In this document: piece by piece, positions 58,101-64,000 of the stretch
Numbering within the stretch: position 1 is the stretch's first letter
Layout of the letters: each line of letters begins with the position of its first letter
NCBI GenBank assembly: GCA_047967505.1
Contig: CM106540.1
Source of the DNA: Dipteris shenzhenensis
Lineage: Eukaryota; Polypodiophyta; Polypodiopsida; Gleicheniales
DNA: 64,000 bases
Strand: one strand, 5' to 3'
The notes under the pieces: generated by a model
What the model was told of the DNA's origin: nothing
What the model saw: only the letters and a program-made list of their open reading frames with translations
Databases searched by the model: none
Made by a program: the position numbers and the translations under genes

Positions 58101-59479
58101 ACAATGCAGATGGTTCTGTGAACAGATACAAGGCAAGATTAGTTGTCAAGGGGTATGCACAGACATATGGCATTGATTATGAAGAAACATTCAGTCCAGT
58201 TGCAAGGATGGCAACTGTAAGAGCAGTCATTGCTATGGCTGTATCAAAGGGATGGTCTTTACATCAGGTGGATGTAAAGAATGCCTTCTTGCATGGTGAT
58301 TTGCAAGAAGAGGTCTATATGGAGCAGCCACCAGGTTATGTGCATGCTGTCCTGAGTTTGTTTGCAGGTTGAAGAAAGCCTTGTATGGCTTGAAGCAAGC
58401 ACCTAGAGCATGGTCTGACAAGATAGGACAGTATCTTGTTACTATTGGCTTTCAGATTTCCAAGGCAGATTTCTCACTCTATGTGAGAAAAACAGAGAAG
58501 GGTATTATGCTGCTTGTCATTTATGTTGATGATTTGATCATCACAGGTGATAGTGATGAAGACATCCTTCATGTGAAAATGCTATTGAAGAAGAAGTTTG
58601 AGATGAAGGATTTGGGAGAGCTACGTTATTTCTTGGGCATTGAGGTGATTAGATCACCAAGTGGGATACAGCTCTTGCAGAGGCAGTATGGACTGGACAT
58701 GCTGTCCAAATATGGGATGACAGGCTGTAAGCCTATTTCAGTTCCTTTGGAGCAGAATGTGAAGCTGAGCGCAGATGCAGGTGAGCTTCTGGAAGACCCT
58801 ACTATGTACAGACGCATAGTAGGAAGTTTGATTTACATGACTGTTACCAGGCCAGATTTGAGCTATGCTGTTGGGTTGGTAAGTCAGTTTATGTAGGCTC
58901 CAAGGAAACCGCATTTGGATGCGGCTAGATGCATACTCAGGTATGTGAAGTCCACATTGCAGTATGGACTATTCTATGAGGCTGGGGTTTAGATACAGTT
59001 GCATGGATACACTGATGCTGATTGGGCTGGTAGTATTTCTGATAGACGATCTACCAGTGGATATGTGTTCTCTTTTGGGAGTGCTGCAGTCACTTGGAGC
59101 AGCAAGAAACAGCCTATAGTTGCCTTGTCGAGCACAGAGGCTGAGTACAGGGGTGCAGCAATGGCTGCATGTGAGATAGCTTGGTTGCATAAGCTACTCT
59201 ATGATATGCATCAGTCTACAGATGGGCCAGTTGTCATTTATTGTGACAACATTAGTATACACTTGGCAAATAACCCAGTCTATCATGCTAGAACAAAGCA
59301 CATTGAGGTGCATTATCACTATGTGCGTAGAAAGTTTTACTAGGTCTTATTGATCTAGTTTATGTCAGCATAGAGGATCAGGTAGCTGACATATTCATGA
59401 AGGCATTGGGCACAGAGAAGCTGCGCAAGTTCAAAGACCTGCTTGGTGTGCAGGAATTGGGATTGAGCTCGAGGGGGAG
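55170..59479 (+). pseudogene. Copia-2 gag-pol polyprotein, broken
   Basis: Gag starts MASDSLSQIVTEKL at 55170, has a Gly/Arg-rich tail (GRGRGRGGRSGGRGR, near 55816) and a knuckle (about 55993-56040) that has lost two of its Cys. The protease motif reads NSGAS (Asn at 56190) instead of DSGAS. The pre-integrase block (IWHKRIGH) lies near 56596. Integrase has HSDVW, SDGGGEY and GLAERKN (56790-57100). Reverse transcriptase has FLHGD near 58289 and YVDD at 58522-58533. RNase H has STEAEY and YCDN, followed by a KALGTEKLRKF tail. Breaks are stops at 55386, 55506, 56652, 58894 and 58990, and frame changes near 57905, 58346 and 59338. The last frame runs through the polypurine tract into the LTR. Confidence 0.93.
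59465..59479 (+). promoter_or_regulatory. Copia-2 polypurine tract
   Basis: GAGCTCGAGGGGGAG immediately before the 3' LTR. Confidence 0.8.
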
Positions 59480-59829
59480 TGTTGAGATATCGAGCTCCAC
59501 TCACGATATGCCAGGGTGACCATTGTGCATTTATGTCACCGACTTGTTAGCTACAGATGCGGTTGGTACACCGCCCACGAATAATAGCTGGATGACAGCT
59601 ATCCTTATCTACACTAGTTCGTGGCTCAGTTAGTATGCCACCTTAGTTAGTTGAGTTTGGTTTGAGACCCACATATAGGGTTCTTCTATTTCTTTGTACT
59701 AGAGTTCTTTTGGCTTTCACAACTAAGAAGAGGAAAATTGTTTTCAGCCTCCACCTTTGTGTGTATTCCCCCATTGTGCTTGTGAGAAAGCCTCAAGTGA
59801 GACTCCTTCCTTCTCTCCCACTATCTTCA
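59480..59829 (+). repeat. Copia-2 3' LTR
   Basis: 350 bp, same length as the 5' LTR. Differences are gaccattg for gaccgttg, ccgcccacgaat for ccacccacgact, tttgtact for tttatact, tcagcc for tcaacc and ccttct for ccctct. Confidence 0.95.
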
Positions 59830-61120
59830 TAATCCATATCCATGATAAAGAGGTTGAGCCAAATAAGATGCATTTTTGGCAAGAGATAGTGGTTTCCCTT
59901 GCCCTTGTCTTTGGGTCTTTTTCAAACTTGCCCAATACTTTTATTTGATTCTACCCAAATGGTCTTCCTTGCCAATATACATACTCTAGTGTTTATATTC
60001 TTCATTTTCAAAGCATATTTCCTCCCTCAAGAAATATTCATCAATGCTTGTATAGGATGAACACTATTGCATATCTCTCCCTCTATATATGTGTGTGTGT
60101 GTGTGTTTCCTACCAAACAATCTAATCTACTATACTACTAGACCAACTTTCAATGTTAGAGTAATCCAAATGCAAACATATACCTTTGCCCTTTTCAAAT
60201 AACAAGTGAGAGTAATCCATTAATATTAAACCCCTTCAAACAAAGTATCAAAGTGGAAGTCATCATAAGTACCCACATTCATGGTAGTACAATGTCTAAA
60301 AGATGAAAAGGTTCACAAGTAATCTCCAACAAGTAATTCATTCCCACATTACAATAGATGGAGATAATCTACCACAAAGTACTCCTCAAAGCTACCAATG
60401 TCATACTTAATGTCCATCAAATCATGTCAAAGATTCTCTAATGCTAATCCAATGGAGAGGTACGCCAACTCACCTGGCACCATCACAACAAAAATTTTCA
60501 AGTTAGAACAATACGTTTTTGTTGTGGAAGCTAGGCTTCAATGCTGGTACACAATTGTCACTGTATCTAGATTAGCAATGAACAAATCTTGGCATTATAA
60601 TACTCTAAAAGTAATCAGATGTTGGCTGCTAAAAAATCCATGAAATGTTTATTTTCCCAAGGGAGTGATCAGAAACCCCAAAATTTGGGGAGACCTAAAG
60701 GTAAAGACATTAATCATGAAATGAATCTCTCTGGTTTCCATTTCATATAGTAAGCCATGCTTATAGACCTGCCATATAGAACCTTAAAGGTGTCTCCAAT
60801 TCCTTATAGTCTATTTTAGGAAAGGACAAGAGGGCACGAGATATCCCCAACTTTCCAACATAATGAACTTAATGTGGCTATTTGAAATAACCATCCTTAC
60901 ATAAATTCTTCATAATCAATTTTCCATATCCAACCATGAAAAATCTTTGTTTTGACCCCCTCATCCCTAAAGGGTTAAACCATGTCATGCTATGAGTTGA
61001 AGGAGAATTAAGAATATACACTCTATACCTTTTAGACACGATCTAAAAAAGACATGAAATGGATAGTAGTAAAAAGTTGCCCTTATTTATTCATATCAAC
61101 AAATTATAAGGGAAAAAAAA
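59830..61120. other. AT-rich sequence, no gene recognised
   Basis: Includes a short (TG)n run at 60089-60106. No domain or coherent frame was recognised. Confidence 0.45.
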
Positions 61121-61318
61121 GTAAGGGTCCTGTGTTAGAAGCACCCTGAATGAAGATTGCATCAAGCAAAAAATAGGCCAAGGTTAGTGAAACCCATAAG
61201 AAACACATCAAGAAAAAAGTAGGGGTCCTGTATTAGAAGTACCCTGTATTAGAAGCACCCTGAATGAAGATCGCATCAAGAAAAAAATAGGCCAAGGTTA
61301 GTGAAACCCATAAGAAAC
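61121..61318. repeat. Two-copy tandem repeat, period about 100 bp
   Basis: 'gtcctgt.ttagaag.accctg', 'aatgaaga', 'aaaaataggccaaggttagt' and 'gaaacccataagaaac' occur twice. The second copy contains an extra internal duplication of 'tattagaag.accctg'. Confidence 0.85.
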
Positions 61319-62070
61319 TTCATCTCTCTTTGCAATGTCAAGGCGTAGTAGTAGCTAATAATCTACCTTTCCATGCTCAAATTTTATATATAATCTCTGT
61401 TATATACTTTGCTCTGTACTTCTGCATTAATCCAAGGGTGCTCAAGTGTTATAAAGTTACAAAATATTACTCCAAACTTCAAAGGGTCATGGATCATATT
61501 GAATAATCTTCTCAGAAACGTAATATAAAAAATAGTCATTCATATAGAGGATACACATAGACGTTCTATATGTACAATCCACGATCAGACATCTTATACC
61601 TCTTGAGCTGGGTCATGGAAAAACTAGCCACCCTATCCTACAATCACTCTCCAAATCACAACATGTATTTTGATCTCAAAGTATTTAGTTAATAAATCGT
61701 CACAGCCCACGACAAGCTTCACATCTGGTGCTCTAACAAGGTAGGGATGGATTACAAGTAGGCATTAATAGTCAGAGGGAAGCATAGAGAAGAGTATGAC
61801 AGTAGCAATATATAGTTCGTCTAGTTCCCAAGTATGCTCTCATCTAGTTCTTAGACGTGGCGAACACAGGTCCGAGAAAGTTATTTGACTAGAGCAAAAA
61901 TGCATCACGGGTTGCAAAGGTTCCAAGTATATGTTTGGGTAATCTCCAAGAATTACCGAAATTTGAAGGAACATGCTGGAGAGAGGGAGAGAGAGAGGGT
62001 ACGCTAGGGAGAGAGGAAGTGATACTAAAAGGGAGACATAATGAAATGGTAATGAAATGACTCGAGCAAT

Positions 62071-62329
62071 CATAATGGTATTTATGAATTTTCATGATAT
62101 TAGCTCTGTCCATTGCTCGTCCATTGTAAGCTTTGGGTGCGAAATTAAGTAGTGCAATGTATTTCTTCATTGAAATTTCTTGGATTCTGCTAATCCATTT
62201 CTTCTATATGAATGTAACTATTGAGTTAATGGCATCGTTTAGCTCTTCTTAATGCTAGAATTTGTCTTCCCATAGTTCTAATATTGTATGTATGATGTCA
62301 TTCATAAGTGTGTTACATGCTTGGGTTTG
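62071..62329. repeat. Dispersed direct repeat, copy 1 (259 bp)
   Basis: It matches 63467-63712 at roughly 90% identity. Shared blocks include 'cataatggtatttatgaatt', 'agtagtgcaatgtatttctt' and 'cttcccatagttctaatatt'. It carries an 11-bp internal tandem ('gtccattgctcgtccatt') that is single in copy 2. Confidence 0.88.
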
Positions 62330-62339
62330 CATATGGTTG

Positions 62340-63100
62340 CTTTGTTTATTATTTTTAGAATTACCCTCCTATGGCTAAGCTTTCACAAGAATGGTAATCC
62401 TCATGCAAAAATACCCACACCTTTGTACATGTTGAACCTTCAACTTTAGAATCTAGAAGGAGGTTTGGTTCTTTGGTAAAAGTGATAACAAGCCGGGGTA
62501 AACATGCATTACCTGTCTAGCCATTTGAAACTATGATGTTCTAACATATAGCTTCTCTTGGATGGTGGCAGGTAAGTGGACCCTGACCTTGGAGCTGCGA
62601 TTACTGATGAATGCATTCGACACTTTAATTTGTAAACCTATCAGGCTTTAGCTATAATAATACATTTGAAATTAATTTAAATTTAAAATTTTCAAGTATT
62701 TATTCTCCATATCTAAACAATTCTAATTAATGTTTTTAAGCTATTCTATGATTGAATCGATTGTATGGTTCATTTATTGATGGGATTATTAAATCTAAAC
62801 ACACTTTGATCTCCCAACTAGCGCTGGGTCGCGGGCTAGTACCATACAATCATGTTTCAGTTTAGTAATGGCTATTCTTTCCTTTGATTTCTTACTATTG
62901 GTTTATTGTGCAGAAACAGGGATCTACCCTCTTGTGAATTTGGATTATATAGCTACGAGCTTTAATTTGCAAAAACACTTTTACACTTATCATATGTATC
63001 CTTTTTCTACATTAGACACATTACTTACCATTATTTTACGTGGGGAGTAAGCTCCACATGGTGGGCTTACTCCCCACTATGTGGTCTTACTGGGCCACAC
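62340..63100. other. AT-rich spacer between repeat copies
   Basis: No gene was seen. Near 63040-63085 'gtggggagtaagctccacatggtgggcttactccccac' contains an inverted repeat (GTGGGGAGTAAGC and GCTTACTCCCCAC), a potential 13-bp hairpin. Confidence 0.5.
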
Positions 63101-63106
63101 ACACAC

Positions 63107-63111
<5 letters not shown>

Positions 63112-63193
<82 letters not shown>
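63112..63193. repeat. (CT)n microsatellite, about 82 bp
   Basis: About 41 perfect CT units, the longest pure dinucleotide tract in the window, preceded by a short (AC)n run. The Ser/Leu frame through it is an artefact. Confidence 0.95.
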
Positions 63194-63203
<10 letters not shown>

Positions 63204-63466
63204 TTGATTCACTGTCACTTATGTGCTACAACAAATTTTCACTCCCCCTTCTGAACTATTCAAACTCCCCTGACACCTTATTTCCCCCCTCCCTCCTTCT
63301 CTCTCTTATTATTCCTCTTCCACTTCTTTTAACCATTAAAACTTATAATAATTATTATCATATTTAATTAGGTCCTCTTGACCCATTCATATATATAGGG
63401 TAATATAGTTAAGGTAATATAGTTTATGTGACTTCATAACTAATATTCTTAGCCGTTACTGTCTCT

Positions 63467-63712
63467 CATAATGGTATTTATGAATTTTCATGATATTAGC
63501 TCTGTCCACTGTAAGCTTTGGGTGGGCAATTAAGTAGTGCAATGTATTTCTTCATCAGAATTTCTTGCATTCTGCTAATCCATTTCTTCTATGTGAATGT
63601 AACTATTGAGACACTGGCATCGTTCAACTCTTCTTAATGCTGGAATCTATCTTCCCATAGTTCTAATATTGTCTATATGATGTCATTCATAAGTATATTA
63701 CATGCTTGGGTT
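63467..63712. repeat. Dispersed direct repeat, copy 2 (246 bp)
   Basis: Second copy of the repeat at 62071-62329, about 1.4 kb away in the same orientation. It may be a short transposon or a segmental duplication. No terminal motif was identified. Confidence 0.88.
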
Positions 63713-63928
63713 TTCACAAATATTTATCTGGTAATAATTGGAGACTCATACTTACAAATCAAAGAGTGGAGTAAGCCTTTACACCATAAGTTGGTGTCAT
63801 CAGTATGATAGATTCATGATAGAAGGATGAACCAAATCCTTTTGTGACTTATACATACCAAGGGTAATTATTATCATTATCATTAAAGTGTTGATAAACC
63901 CCAAGGACTGCAAGGGTCCGCAAGGGGA

Positions 63929-63947
63929 TGTGTGTGTGTGTGTGTGT
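63929..63947. repeat. (TG)n microsatellite
   Basis: About nine TG units in otherwise unremarkable AT-rich sequence at the right edge of the window. Confidence 0.85.
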
Positions 63948-64000
63948 TTCCCATTGACCACATTCCCAAAGTTTCGACACACAATCTGACACACATATGT

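Larger units (their letters stand above)
54275..59829 (+). mobile_element. Ty1/copia LTR retrotransposon (copia-2), complete but disabled
   Basis: A 5.6-kb element with two 350-bp LTRs that differ at about six sites (five transitions and one transversion by eye). Domain order is gag, protease, integrase, reverse transcriptase, RNase H. A perfect tRNA-Met primer site follows the 5' LTR and a GAGCTCGAGGGGGAG tract precedes the 3' LTR. No clean target duplication was found: the left flank ends ATCCG and the right flank begins TAATC (a TAATC lies six bases inside the left flank). It is a different copia lineage from copia-1, with an RGG-rich gag tail and longer LTRs. Confidence 0.95.

Noticed and set aside
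54264-59834. TAATC as target duplication of copia-2
   Set aside because: The right copy abuts the LTR but the left copy is six bases away from it, so a clean duplication cannot be claimed.
63107-63367. Ser/Leu frame starting in the CT repeat
   Set aside because: Dinucleotide repeat artefact.
1-64000. tRNA, rRNA or CRISPR features
   Set aside because: No A/B-box pair with cloverleaf, no rRNA core sequence and no regularly spaced repeat-spacer array was seen by eye.

Overview
This window looks like nuclear DNA from a land plant with a large, repeat-rich genome. It is mostly AT-rich, with many dinucleotide repeats and layers of broken transposons. It holds one clear, apparently intact host gene, a plant-specific C2H2 zinc-finger protein with QALGGH-type fingers and an EAR motif. 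The degenerate PPR block (repeated 'ALVNMYGKCGSLED'-type units) recalls the large PPR sets of ferns and lycophytes. That placement is an inference from style, and a gymnosperm or bryophyte is not excluded. No tRNA, rRNA, CRISPR or bacterial feature was seen.

Layout. 0.5-2 kb: minus-strand hAT transposase relic. 8.2-8.6 kb: minus-strand tail of a Ty1/copia element. 12-16.2 kb: GC-rich island with the C2H2 gene, preceded by a dense array of ACGTG elements and a uORF-bearing, pyrimidine-rich leader. 16.2-26 kb: no recognisable gene, several duplications. 26.1-27.1 kb: degenerate transposase-like gene. 28.4-29.4 kb: coding relic and repeats. 31.1-32.4 kb: minus-strand CACTA TNP2 relic. 33.1-33.7 kb: GC-rich island of unknown nature. 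34.9-35.8 kb: PPR pseudogene. 36.7-37.5 kb: AT-rich repeats.

37.6-51.4 kb is a nested transposon complex. A Helitron-type Rep-helicase runs on the plus strand. It is split inside a conserved helicase motif by a copia element at 41479-47282 with 5-bp target duplications (CACAA). The helicase resumes and ends at 47447. About 140 bp later an intron-containing reading frame begins on the same strand. It is followed by a CACTA-derived segment (palindromic TATAGCGAC repeats, a spliced C-terminal TNP2 relic on the minus strand, a long pyrimidine tract and a plus-strand accessory gene), and then by the C-terminal part of a GIY-YIG nuclease-like domain at 51082-51363. One reading is that the Helitron carried a downstream GIY-YIG gene that a CACTA element later split. 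This is the most unusual feature of the window and remains a hypothesis.

54.3-59.8 kb holds a second copia element with 350-bp LTRs that differ at about 6 positions. The rest is AT-rich sequence with tandem and dispersed repeats. Most premature stops across the elements are TAG or TAA where the family usually has Gln. This points to C-to-T decay of methylated cytosines in long-silenced transposons.
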